Assembly: GCA_020718315.1 (NCBI GenBank) | Contig: DYSK01000070.1 | Span: forward strand, 1-11,332 | Direction of reading: 5' to 3' | From: Draconibacterium orientale | GTDB lineage: Bacteria; Bacteroidota; Bacteroidia; Bacteroidales; UBA12170 | Length of the DNA stretch: 11,332 nt | Shown: piece after piece, positions 1 through 6,117 of the stretch | Layout of the letters: each line of letters begins with the position of its first letter | How positions within the stretch are numbered: position 1 is the first letter of the stretch | The notes under the pieces: model-generated | What the model saw: the letters and a program-made list of their open reading frames with translations, nothing else | Databases searched by the model: none | What the model was told of the DNA's origin: nothing | Translations under genes and position numbers: made by a program

Positions 1-1
1 A

Positions 2-286
2 AAACTGGAAGGATGGAACGAGATTCAGGATGCCTTGAAGAAACAATTCAGAACATTCCACGAAACACTTATTTCAATCACCGACCAGTCCATTTGGATA
101 AGCGAAGATGGAAAGATAGCGTGGTTCTACGAAGAGCTGAATTACAATTTCGTTTTTGAAGACCAAGCGATGGAATTCAAAGGAATTCGCGTTACCGGTG
201 TACTGAAAAAAACAGAAGGGAAATGGCGAATGGTAAACCAACATTTGTCCGTTCCGGCAAAACTGAACATGGTTAAATCGAGATAA
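2..286 (+). CDS. SnoaL-like / NTF2-fold protein, C-terminal part (start lies outside the window)
   Basis: The frame is open from base 2 to the TAA at 284-286, so this is the last ~94 residues of a gene that begins upstream. The first available start inside the window, a TTG at 35, is unlikely to be real because coding text (KLEGWNEIQDA) runs in from the left edge. The pattern of an aromatic-rich strand (IAWFYEELNYNFVF), then GIRVTGVLKKTEGKWRMVNQ and HLSVP, is typical of the last strands of SnoaL_3/DUF4440-type cone-shaped domains, where a Gly-Lys-Trp turn precedes a strand ending in His-x-Ser. Such proteins are often small cytosolic or secreted ligand-binding or isomerase-like folds, and the substrate cannot be read from sequence. 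It meets the next gene tail to tail with 2 bp between the stops and no visible terminator. The family call is good; the function is unknown. Confidence 0.7.
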   Translation, partial: KLEGWNEIQDALKKQFRTFHETLISITDQSIWISEDGKIAWFYEELNYNFVFEDQAMEFKGIRVTGVLKKTEGKWRMVNQHLSVPAKLNMVKSR

Positions 287-288
287 AA

Positions 289-924
289 CTAATGCTTTAA
301 AACTATTCTGCTTGCGGTGCTTCGGTTATTGAGCACTATCTCTTTCAATGGAATCACCAAATTGTACTCCCTCAAATCCGAGCCGAGTCGGGTAGGAAGT
401 GGATAGACCGTTTCGATTTCTTTATGACAAACAACACGGTAGCGATAGCTCACGTAATCCAATAGTTTTTCGGAAGGGATTTGGCTTGTTAGGTTCGATT
501 CTTCCAAAAACCGAATCAAGTAAGCACTCATATTTGGTCGCACAATTTTGTTTTCTGTCACCCTCAAAAATGGTTTCGAAAAAAAATAATGCGGCACTCC
601 AAAGCCATTGTAGAAAGCGTGCGTTAGATCTTTTGCATTCGAGAAATGAAACGAGACTGAAAATTTTCCCATCCGGGGATTCAAAGCATAGCTGAACTGA
701 CTGATTCCTTTCTGTTTTCCCAGCTCCTGAATCTGTTTTTCCAATTCTCCGGTCTGCAGTTTTTCGGGCAAAAAATTGAGCAAAAAACCCAAACCGTTGT
801 GTTTTAGATAGAGATGATAATCGCCCGACAAATCGGGCAGAACACGTATGTCTTCCACCAATTCGATACAAGAAGTAAACGAAAAAGAGAGAATAAAGAG
901 CGCAATAATAGGTAGTTTCTTCAT
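289..924 (-). CDS. Putative lipoprotein of unknown function
   Basis: An ORF of 211 residues if translated from the ATG at 924. The N-terminus is a lipoprotein signal: MKK, a hydrophobic stretch (LPIIALFILSFSF) and a lipobox ending FTS-C, with the lipidated cysteine at residue 19. An ATG at 954 would add ten residues, but it lies in the loop of the atpDC terminator hairpin, so 924 is preferred. The mature part has no cysteine cluster or enzyme motif that I recognise. Its first strand (ELVEDIRVLPDLSGDYHLYL) loosely recalls small lipoproteins that begin with a 'DGSG' beta-hairpin, as in DUF3153/LppM-like proteins, but this is only a resemblance. Expected location is the periplasmic face of the inner or outer membrane. 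The stop is TAG. No promoter is visible between it and atpC, so it is probably expressed by read-through from atpDC. Being a gene is well supported; its role is unknown. Confidence 0.75.
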   Translation of the reverse strand: MKKLPIIALFILSFSFTSCIELVEDIRVLPDLSGDYHLYLKHNGLGFLLNFLPEKLQTGELEKQIQELGKQKGISQFSYALNPRMGKFSVSFHFSNAKDLTHAFYNGFGVPHYFFSKPFLRVTENKIVRPNMSAYLIRFLEESNLTSQIPSEKLLDYVSYRYRVVCHKEIETVYPLPTRLGSDLREYNLVIPLKEIVLNNRSTASRIVLKH

Positions 925-937
925 AAAAAAGGAGCAT

Positions 938-970
938 AAAAAAGCCTGAATCAAAATAGACTCAGGCTTT
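938..970 (-). terminator. Rho-independent terminator of atpD-atpC
   Basis: Read on the minus strand, AAAGCCTGAGTC (970-959), loop TATTTT, then GATTCAGGCTTT (952-941) forms a 12-bp stem with one G-U pair. It is followed directly by a run of T (the stem's last T's continue to 938, six in all). It starts about 20 nt past the atpC stop. The lipoprotein start codon at 924 lies only 13 nt beyond the T-run, so this hairpin can also limit how much operon transcript reaches that gene. Confidence 0.88.
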
Positions 971-989
971 AAACGTATTTTTTGTTTAT

Positions 990-1226
990 TTATTGAACAA
1001 GTATCAATACTTTGTTGTGTAAAATTTCGATAAAGCCGCCTTTGATTGGAAAGAAGACGACCGTTCTGTCGGCTTTGATTACTTTCACTTCGCCTTTTTT
1101 TAAAGCCGAAATCAAAGGAGCGTGGTTTTCAAGCACTTCAAAGGAGCCATCAATACCGGGAAGTTTCACCAGCGTGACTTCGCCGTCAAAAATCCGACTG
1201 TCTGGGCTAATTATTTGCAGATTCAT
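990..1226 (-). CDS. atpC: F1Fo ATP synthase, epsilon subunit (short form)
   Basis: A 78-residue protein with the N-terminal beta-sandwich of the epsilon subunit: MNLQIISPDSRIFDGEV at the start, then LPGIDGSFEVLENHAPLI, the hallmark 'G-x-F/x-x-L-x-x-H-A-P' strand that contacts gamma and the c-ring in the central stalk. The helical C-terminal hairpin found in longer (~130-140 residue) forms, which acts as the inhibitory arm in E. coli, is absent. The protein ends cleanly at residue 78 with a TAA, so this is a natural short form as known in several Bacteroidota, not a truncation. It lies 4 bp downstream of atpD in the same operon and is followed by a strong terminator. Without the C-terminal helices, epsilon-mediated inhibition of ATP hydrolysis would have to work differently or be missing (inference). 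Confidence 0.95.
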   Translation of the reverse strand: MNLQIISPDSRIFDGEVTLVKLPGIDGSFEVLENHAPLISALKKGEVKVIKADRTVVFFPIKGGFIEILHNKVLILVQ

Positions 1227-1230
1227 ACTT

Positions 1231-2736
1231 TTAGTTTTGTCCCAATAATTTTTCGCCTTTTTCGATGGCTTCTTCTATTGTTCCTACCAAATTGAAAGAA
1301 GCTTCAGGATATTTATCCACTTCGCCATCCATAATCATATTGAATCCTTTGATGGTGTCTTCGATCGAAACAAACTTACCTTGCAATCCGGTAAACTGAG
1401 TAGCTACAAAGAAAGGCTGAGATAAGAACCGCTGAACACGGCGTGCACGATGAACAACCAATTTATCTTCTTCGGAAAGTTCGTCCATACCCAAAATAGC
1501 AATAATATCCTGGAGCTGTTTGTAACGTTGCAAAAGTTCTTTTACTCTTTGTGCCGTTCTATAATGCGCTTCACCAACAATTTCAGGACTAAGAATCCGT
1601 GAAGTAGAATCCAAAGGATCCACAGCAGGATAAATTCCCAATTCGGCTATCTTTCTGTTCAGTACGGTTGTGGCATCGAGGTGAGCAAAAGTAGTTGCAG
1701 GAGCTGGATCTGTCAAGTCGTCGGCAGGCACATAAATAGCCTGTACCGAAGTGATTGAGCCGCGTTTGGTGGAAGTAATGCGTTCTTGCATCAATCCCAT
1801 TTCAGTGGCCAAAGTAGGTTGGTATCCTACCGCCGAAGGCATACGACCAAGCAAAGCAGAAACTTCGGAGCCGGCTTGGGTAAAGCGGAATATATTATCG
1901 ATAAAAAATAAGATATCGTTTCCTTTGGCTTCCCCTTCTCCGTCGCGGAAATATTCAGCCACAGTTAAACCCGAAAGAGCCACTCGCGCACGTGCTCCGG
2001 GAGGTTCATTCATCTGTCCGAAAACTAAAGTAACTTGCGATTCTTTCATTTTTTCCATATCTACTTTCGAAAGATCCCAACCTCCTTTTTCCATGTCTTC
2101 TCTAAACTCATGGCCGTAGTTGATAATTCCTGCTTCAATCATTTCGCGCAAAAGGTCGTTTCCCTCGCGTGTACGCTCTCCTACTCCGGCAAAAACCGAT
2201 TGTCCTTTGTAGTTTTTTGCAATATTATTGATCAGTTCTTGAATAATTACCGTTTTTCCAACGCCGGCACCTCCAAACAAACCAATTTTTCCTCCTTTTG
2301 AGTACGGCTCAATCAAATCGATCACCTTTATTCCGGTAAGCAATATTTCTTTTGAGGTGGAAAGTTCTTCAAACTTTGGCGGTTCACGATGGATAGGATA
2401 CGATTTGCTGGTAAAAATGGGAGGCAATCCATCGATGGTTTGTCCGGTAACATTAAACAAACGCCCTTTAATCTCTTCGCCTACCGGCATCGATATGGCT
2501 TGCCCGGTAGCGACCACATTCATTCCACGATAAAGTCCATCGGTGGAATCCATGGCTACTGTACGAACAGTATTTTCGCCAATATCTTGCTGTACTTCCA
2601 AAACAATCACATGCCCTTTTTCGGTGGTTATGGTTAACGCATCGTAAATGTTTGGAATGTTTTCAACTTGATCAAACGTAACATCGATCACCGGTCCGAT
2701 GATTTGGGAAATTTTCCCTGCAGCCTTATTCTCCAT
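1231..2736 (-). CDS. atpD: F1Fo ATP synthase, beta subunit (catalytic)
   Basis: A 501-residue protein from the ATG at 2736. The 60-nt upstream extension to 2796 would cross the candidate -7 box and encodes no family sequence. It carries the nucleotide site of the catalytic beta subunit: P-loop GGAGVGKT (155-162), GERTREGND with the catalytic Glu (187-188 region), Walker B ILFFID (275-280), and ALLGRMPSAVGYQPTLA (294-310), the ATPase alpha/beta signature region. With three alpha subunits it forms the F1 head, converting ADP and Pi to ATP as gamma rotates. Compared with E. coli AtpD it has about 27 extra residues (roughly 205-233, EFREDMEKGGWDLSKVDMEK region) before QVTLVFGQMNEPPG, and a short EGEAKG insertion near 267-272. 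Both look like lineage inserts outside the active site. Only atpC follows it; the genes for alpha, gamma, delta and the Fo subunits are not in this window, so the ATP synthase genes are split in this genome or lie elsewhere. Confidence 0.97.
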   Translation of the reverse strand: MENKAAGKISQIIGPVIDVTFDQVENIPNIYDALTITTEKGHVIVLEVQQDIGENTVRTVAMDSTDGLYRGMNVVATGQAISMPVGEEIKGRLFNVTGQTIDGLPPIFTSKSYPIHREPPKFEELSTSKEILLTGIKVIDLIEPYSKGGKIGLFGGAGVGKTVIIQELINNIAKNYKGQSVFAGVGERTREGNDLLREMIEAGIINYGHEFREDMEKGGWDLSKVDMEKMKESQVTLVFGQMNEPPGARARVALSGLTVAEYFRDGEGEAKGNDILFFIDNIFRFTQAGSEVSALLGRMPSAVGYQPTLATEMGLMQERITSTKRGSITSVQAIYVPADDLTDPAPATTFAHLDATTVLNRKIAELGIYPAVDPLDSTSRILSPEIVGEAHYRTAQRVKELLQRYKQLQDIIAILGMDELSEEDKLVVHRARRVQRFLSQPFFVATQFTGLQGKFVSIEDTIKGFNMIMDGEVDKYPEASFNLVGTIEEAIEKGEKLLGQN

Positions 2737-2759
2737 GTATGCTGTGTTAATTTTTTGCG

Positions 2760-2767
2760 CAAATATA
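2760..2767 (-). promoter_or_regulatory. Candidate -7 box of the atpDC promoter
   Basis: The minus strand reads TATATTTG, a full match to the Bacteroidota -7 consensus TAnnTTTG, placed 23 bp ahead of the atpD start codon. It would give a leader of roughly 18 nt. A TTTG that could serve as the -33 element lies at 2797-2794, but the spacing of 26 bp is longer than the usual ~17-23, so the upstream half is doubtful. Confidence 0.5.
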
Positions 2768-2845
2768 AGACAATCTGACTGATTATCCGGGAGCAAAATC
2801 GATTTTTTTCGATAATTTCAGTCCTTTTCGTTCTTTCAATTATTT

Positions 2846-2874
2846 TTTGCAACACACCAATTTTCTTATCTTTG
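2846..2874 (+). promoter_or_regulatory. Candidate promoter of the nitrilase gene
   Basis: TTTG at 2846-2849, a 17-bp spacer, then TATCTTTG at 2867-2874 matches the Bacteroidota pattern TT(T)G-N(17-23)-TAnnTTTG. The implied start of transcription is near 2879, leaving about 25 nt of A-rich leader before the ATG at 2905. It is back to back with the atpD promoter, about 80 bp apart, so the two could be co-regulated from this short region. Confidence 0.6.
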
Positions 2875-2904
2875 ACGATACCGAAAAAAACCAAAACGAA
2901 CACT

Positions 2905-3849
2905 ATGTCTGGAACCAAAATAGCCATCATTCAAGAGCCAAGCGTTTATTTAAACCTCGAAGCAAGCGTGGAAAAAGCACTAAAATTAATCCATGAAGCT
3001 GTTACGGTTGGGAAAGCCGATATTGTAGTTTTTGGCGAAACCTGGTTTGGCGGTTATCCTTCTTGGCTCGATTACATCCCCAATGTCGCGCGCTGGAATT
3101 ATGAGCCAATTAAAACCGTTTGGGTCGAAACGTTTGAAAACGCCATGGAAATTGGAGATCGATTCATGGAGCGATTAGCGCAGGCAGCGAAAGAAGAAAA
3201 TGTATTTCTAATCTTTGGTTTCAACGAAGCCATCCGTCAGGGAAAAGGAAATGGAACTTTGTATAATGCTATTTTAATGATCGACGAACAAGGCATTGTT
3301 CGGAATCACCATCGAAAATTAATGCCCACTTTTACCGAAAAATTGTTGTATGGTCTGGGCGATGCGCATGGATTGTCGGCAGTAAAAACCCCCCATGGGC
3401 GGCTTGGCGCTTTGGTATGTTGGGAACATTGGATGCCCTTGACACGCCAAGCCATGCACGACGAAGCCGAAGATATTCATTTTGCCCTGTGGCCAACAGT
3501 ACACGAAATGCATCAGATAGCAAGCCGACAATATGCTTTTGAAGGCCGGTGTTTTGTTGTTTCGGTTGGACAACTGTTGCGCTCCGAAGATTTGCCGCCA
3601 ATCTTGTTGCTGGAAGCCGAAAAAGCGCAAATGAAATTACCCGAACTGGTTTTAAATGGAGGAAGTTGCGTAGTGGGTCCCGACGGCTTTTATTTGCTGG
3701 AACCGCAATTTAATGTGGGCGGCATTTTGTATGTCGATATGCCTGCTCATAAAAAAATTCTGGCTGAGCGGATGAATTTGGCTACTTCAGGACATTATCA
3801 ACGCTGGGATTTATTTGATTTTAGAGTGGACAAAAAAAGAATGTTTTAA
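2905..3849 (+). CDS. Nitrilase (carbon-nitrogen hydrolase superfamily)
   Basis: A 314-residue protein with the Glu-Lys-Cys triad of the nitrilase superfamily: E45 in VVFGETWFGGYP, K138 in NHHRKLMPTFTEK, and C172 in LVCWEHWMPL. The CWE-[N/H] box, the ~310-residue length and the C-terminal SGHYQRWDLFDF block place it with true nitrilases, which turn organic nitriles into carboxylates and ammonia through a thioimidate at the cysteine, rather than with amidases, Nit/Fhit or beta-ureidopropionases. Members usually form spiral oligomers in the cytosol. The start at 2905 is chosen because the in-frame TTG at 2872 lies inside the -7 promoter box. It appears monocistronic, diverging from atpD, and no neighbour hints at a substrate. 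An aliphatic or aryl-acetonitrile substrate, or cyanide, cannot be told apart here. Confidence 0.9.
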   Translation: MSGTKIAIIQEPSVYLNLEASVEKALKLIHEAVTVGKADIVVFGETWFGGYPSWLDYIPNVARWNYEPIKTVWVETFENAMEIGDRFMERLAQAAKEENVFLIFGFNEAIRQGKGNGTLYNAILMIDEQGIVRNHHRKLMPTFTEKLLYGLGDAHGLSAVKTPHGRLGALVCWEHWMPLTRQAMHDEAEDIHFALWPTVHEMHQIASRQYAFEGRCFVVSVGQLLRSEDLPPILLLEAEKAQMKLPELVLNGGSCVVGPDGFYLLEPQFNVGGILYVDMPAHKKILAERMNLATSGHYQRWDLFDFRVDKKRMF

Positions 3850-4050
3850 TATTTTGAGAAAATTGGTTCCTTCCGGGATTCGATTGTTTTTTTTGTCGTT
3901 CAAAGATTTAAAACCGTAAACGGAATTAGAAAGAAAAGACCGAAAATCTCCATTTAAAAGAAATCGCGAAGTCCGATTGGGAAATTGACCCCACATCAAA
4001 AGCCAAAAACCACATCGACGGAAAAAATTGAACAGATTAATGGATTGATA

Positions 4051-4128
4051 ATTAATTGATTACTGGATTTGAAACCGGTTTCTTCATATTTCGTACATTT
4101 TCACAAAACTATTGCGTAATCAATTAAT
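4051..4128. repeat. 13-bp perfect inverted repeat upstream of rplU
   Basis: ATTAATTGATTAC at 4051-4063 is exactly repeated in inverse orientation as GTAATCAATTAAT at 4116-4128, with 52 bp between. The right arm lies in the spacer of the rplU promoter, between its -33 and -7 elements. It could be a pair of binding sites for one protein or simply AT-rich chance sequence; no function is shown. Confidence 0.6.
4071..4082. repeat. 12-bp perfect palindrome (operator-like)
   Basis: GAAACCGGTTTC is self-complementary over 12 bp and is the only GC-containing island in this AT-rich stretch. It lies between the arms of the 13-bp inverted repeat, about 30 bp upstream of the rplU -33 element. The shape suits a dimeric DNA-binding protein, but no regulator is identified. 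Confidence 0.5.
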
Positions 4129-4141
4129 ATTCGTATTTTTG
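4112..4141 (+). promoter_or_regulatory. Promoter of rplU-rpmA
   Basis: TTG at 4112-4114, a 19-bp spacer, then TATTTTTG at 4134-4141 is a full match to the Bacteroidota TTG-N(17-23)-TAnnTTTG promoter pattern. The implied start near 4146 leaves about 30 nt of leader before the ATG at 4178, with an A-rich stretch instead of a Shine-Dalgarno sequence, as is common in this phylum. Confidence 0.7.
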
Positions 4142-4177
4142 CAGTCCCAAAAAAGTTGAACTTAAGAATATAAAAAA

Positions 4178-4492
4178 ATGTATGCAATTGTAGAAATTCA
4201 AGGGCAACAGTTTAAAGTTGAAAAAGATCAAAAGATTTTTGTACACCGTTTGGATAGTGAAGAAGGCGCTTCATTAGAGTTTAACAAGGTGTTATTGATC
4301 GACAACGAAGGAACTGTTAATGTCGGAGCCCCCACTGTAGAAGGCGCAAAAGTCTCCGGCAAACTCATCGGGCATGTGCGCGGTGATAAAGTGCTCATCT
4401 TTAAAAAGAAGAGAAGAAAAAACTATAGAAAGTCCAGAGGGCATCGACAAGATTTTTCGCAAATCCTAATTGAAAATATCGCTCTTTCATAA
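4178..4492 (+). CDS. rplU: 50S ribosomal protein L21
   Basis: A 104-residue protein, the usual length for bL21. It opens with MYAIVEIQGQQFKVEKDQ and carries the family signature in the C-terminal half, KVLIFKKKRRKNYRKSRGHRQ (about residues 70-90), a very basic strand-loop that binds 23S rRNA. It is part of the large ribosomal subunit and contacts domain VI/L20 in known structures. It is first in a two-gene unit with rpmA, 37 bp upstream of it, the near-universal bacterial pairing, and has its own promoter just upstream. Nothing unusual in length or composition. Confidence 0.97.
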   Translation: MYAIVEIQGQQFKVEKDQKIFVHRLDSEEGASLEFNKVLLIDNEGTVNVGAPTVEGAKVSGKLIGHVRGDKVLIFKKKRRKNYRKSRGHRQDFSQILIENIALS

Positions 4493-4529
4493 GACGGTTG
4501 ATTATTTAAAAACTAAAAAATTTTAAAAA

Positions 4530-4808
4530 ATGGCTCACAAAAAAGGTGCAGGTAGTTCGAAAAACGGTAGAGAATCACATAGTAAACGTCTGGGCGTAAA
4601 AATATATGGTGGTCAGCTTGCAAAAGCAGGCAGCATTATCGTTCGTCAAAGAGGAACTGTTCACAATGCCGATGAAAATGTTGGCATGGGAAAAGACCAT
4701 ACTTTGTTCGCTTTAACTGAAGGAATCGTAGTATTTAAGAAGAAGAAAAATCATAGATCTTACGTATCAGTTTCACCGCTAGCTACTGAAGAAGAAAAAG
4801 CAAATTAG
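4530..4808 (+). CDS. rpmA: 50S ribosomal protein L27
   Basis: A 92-residue protein starting MAHKKGAGSSKNGRES, the conserved N-terminal arm of bL27 that reaches toward the peptidyl-transferase centre, followed by RLGVKIYGGQ and the GTVHNADENVGMGKDHTLFA block (residues ~42-62). There is no cleavable N-terminal leader like that of Firmicutes L27. The usual HPG-x-NVG turn reads HNADENVG here, a mild variation. The gene stops with TAG at 4806-4808 at the expected family length and a strong terminator follows within 25 bp, so TAG is clearly a working stop codon in this DNA, which matters for reading sucB. Confidence 0.97.
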   Translation: MAHKKGAGSSKNGRESHSKRLGVKIYGGQLAKAGSIIVRQRGTVHNADENVGMGKDHTLFALTEGIVVFKKKKNHRSYVSVSPLATEEEKAN

Positions 4809-4831
4809 ATTTGTTGTTTCTTAAAAAATTT

Positions 4832-4862
4832 AAACTCTTGCCTTAGGCAGGAGTTTTTTTTT
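4832..4862 (+). terminator. Rho-independent terminator of rplU-rpmA
   Basis: AAACTCTTGCC (4832-4842), loop TTA, then GGCAGGAGTTT (4846-4856) pairs over 11 bp with one G-U, followed by a run of nine T (4854-4862). It begins 23 nt past the rpmA stop. This is the clearest terminator in the window. Confidence 0.92.
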
Positions 4863-5019
4863 GCTTTAAGTGGAAGGCGCTCTTTTCGAAAATCGGACTT
4901 TATTGTTGTCGTTTTCTGTTTTCTTACTCCCGACAACTTTTTAAAACAACAAGAAGACCAAACGAATCAACGATTGCAATGTTTTGCTAAAATTCGACGG
5001 TTACGGATTAAATAATACT

Positions 5020-5027
5020 TAATTTTG
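5020..5027 (+). promoter_or_regulatory. Candidate -7 box directly at the aroB start
   Basis: TAATTTTG matches the Bacteroidota -7 consensus TAnnTTTG and ends only 4 bp before the aroB ATG (5032). If used, transcription would begin at or next to the A of the start codon, giving a leaderless message. No TTG/TTTG is seen at the right distance upstream (nearest TTTG 4983-4986, 33 bp away), so this is tentative. Confidence 0.4.
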
Positions 5028-5031
5028 TTGC

Positions 5032-6117
5032 ATGGCTAAAGTCGTTAAAATCAAAAATAAAGAGTATCCTATTTTGCTCCATGTAAACGCAGCAGCGGTT
5101 TTAGATGCTTTTATCGAAAAGAAAGCTTATTCCAAGTTTTTTGTCTTGATGGACGAAAATACCTATTCTCATTGTTTCCCACTTCTGGCTGACGAAAGCC
5201 GTTATGCAAACAAGGCAGAGCTACTGATCATTGAAGCAGGAGAAGAAAACAAAACCATCGACATTGCAAAACAATTGTGGCAAAGCTTGACAGAAGGAGA
5301 AGCCGACCGGCATTCACTCCTCATCAATCTAGGCGGCGGTTTAATTTCTGATCTGGGCGGTTTTGTGGCCGCCACATTCAAAAGAGGAATGGATTTCGTG
5401 AATATCCCCACCTCTTTGCTTGCCATGGTCGACGCTTCCATTGGTGGAAAAACAGGTGTAAATCTCGATAAATACAAGAATCAAATCGGACTATTTTCCA
5501 CGCCAAAGTTGATTGCAATCGATTTTCGTTTTTTAGATACACTTCCCCAAAGAGAATTGGTGTCGGCTTACGCCGAAATGGTAAAACACGGACTTATTGC
5601 CGATAAAGCGTATTGGAAAGCTCTTTGCTCCATCGAGAAACTAAATTCAGAATCATTAAAAATTTACATCGAAACATCCATCCGTATCAAGAAAGCAATT
5701 GTCGATCAAGATCCAACAGAAAAAGGAGTGCGAAAAATACTCAACTTTGGACATACGATAGGCCATGCTATCGAAACATTTTTTATGGATACACAAAACC
5801 CCGTGCTTCATGGCGAAGCGGTTGCTTTTGGAATGCTTGCCGAAGCCTACTTATCGGCAGAGATTTTAAATCTTCCACAAGCAGAATTGAAAGAAATTGA
5901 GTCACATATCCAAACCCATTTTGCAAAGTTAAACATTGCTCAAAACCAGCTAAAAGCCATTGCTGCACTGGTGAATCAAGACAAGAAAAAAAACGGAAAC
6001 GAATTGAATTTTAGTCTGTTAGAAAATATTGAAAAATGCGCAATTGATGTAAATGTGAACACAGAACAAATTGTAAAATCATTAAGCTATTCTATTCATG
6101 GCTCTCACAATCAGTAA
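5032..6117 (+). CDS. aroB: 3-dehydroquinate synthase
   Basis: A 361-residue cytosolic enzyme that converts DAHP to 3-dehydroquinate, the second step of the shikimate pathway, using NAD and a divalent metal. Visible landmarks are the glycine-rich NAD site INLGGGLISDLGGFVAATF (~98-116), IPTSLLAMVDASIGGKTGVN (~125-144) for NAD and substrate contacts, and the metal ligands E182 (YAEMVKHGLI), H241 (NFGHTIGHAIE) and H260 (LHGEAVAFGM). All expected catalytic positions are present and the length is normal. The start at 5032 is supported by KVVKIKNKEYPI, the usual first strand. It overlaps aroA by 20 bp, so the two genes are surely co-transcribed and likely translationally coupled. Confidence 0.96.
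   Translation: MAKVVKIKNKEYPILLHVNAAAVLDAFIEKKAYSKFFVLMDENTYSHCFPLLADESRYANKAELLIIEAGEENKTIDIAKQLWQSLTEGEADRHSLLINLGGGLISDLGGFVAATFKRGMDFVNIPTSLLAMVDASIGGKTGVNLDKYKNQIGLFSTPKLIAIDFRFLDTLPQRELVSAYAEMVKHGLIADKAYWKALCSIEKLNSESLKIYIETSIRIKKAIVDQDPTEKGVRKILNFGHTIGHAIETFFMDTQNPVLHGEAVAFGMLAEAYLSAEILNLPQAELKEIESHIQTHFAKLNIAQNQLKAIAALVNQDKKKNGNELNFSLLENIEKCAIDVNVNTEQIVKSLSYSIHGSHNQ

Larger units (their letters stand above)
3850..4177. other. Intergenic region between the nitrilase gene and rplU
   Basis: No convincing gene in 328 bp. The first half (3850-4020) is low-complexity and A-rich; it has a T8 run at 3887-3894 preceded only by a weak, wobble-rich stem (3865-3880), so a terminator for the nitrilase gene is possible but not called. 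A 62-codon minus-strand ORF (3811-3999) has no family features and overlaps the nitrilase end. The second half holds a 13-bp inverted repeat, a 12-bp palindrome and the rplU promoter, listed separately. Confidence 0.6.

Noticed and set aside
399..937. Long alternative ORFs on both strands over the lipoprotein gene
   Set aside because: They are out-of-frame shadows; only the 289-924 frame has a signal peptide with lipobox and sensible composition.
2737..2796. Earlier ATG start for atpD giving 521 residues
   Set aside because: The extension overlaps the candidate -7 box and does not look like AtpD; MENKAAGKISQIIGPV is the usual N-terminus.
2872..2904. Earlier TTG start for the nitrilase
   Set aside because: It lies inside the -7 promoter box, and the encoded residues (TIPKKTKTNT) are not family sequence.
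3811..3999. Minus-strand ORF of 62 codons behind the nitrilase gene
   Set aside because: It overlaps the nitrilase end, has biased composition from A/T runs and shows no recognisable motif.
4905..4937. Second terminator after rpmA (GTTGTCG ... CGACAAC then T's)
   Set aside because: The stem is only 7 bp with a 19-nt loop, and a much better terminator lies just upstream at 4832-4862.
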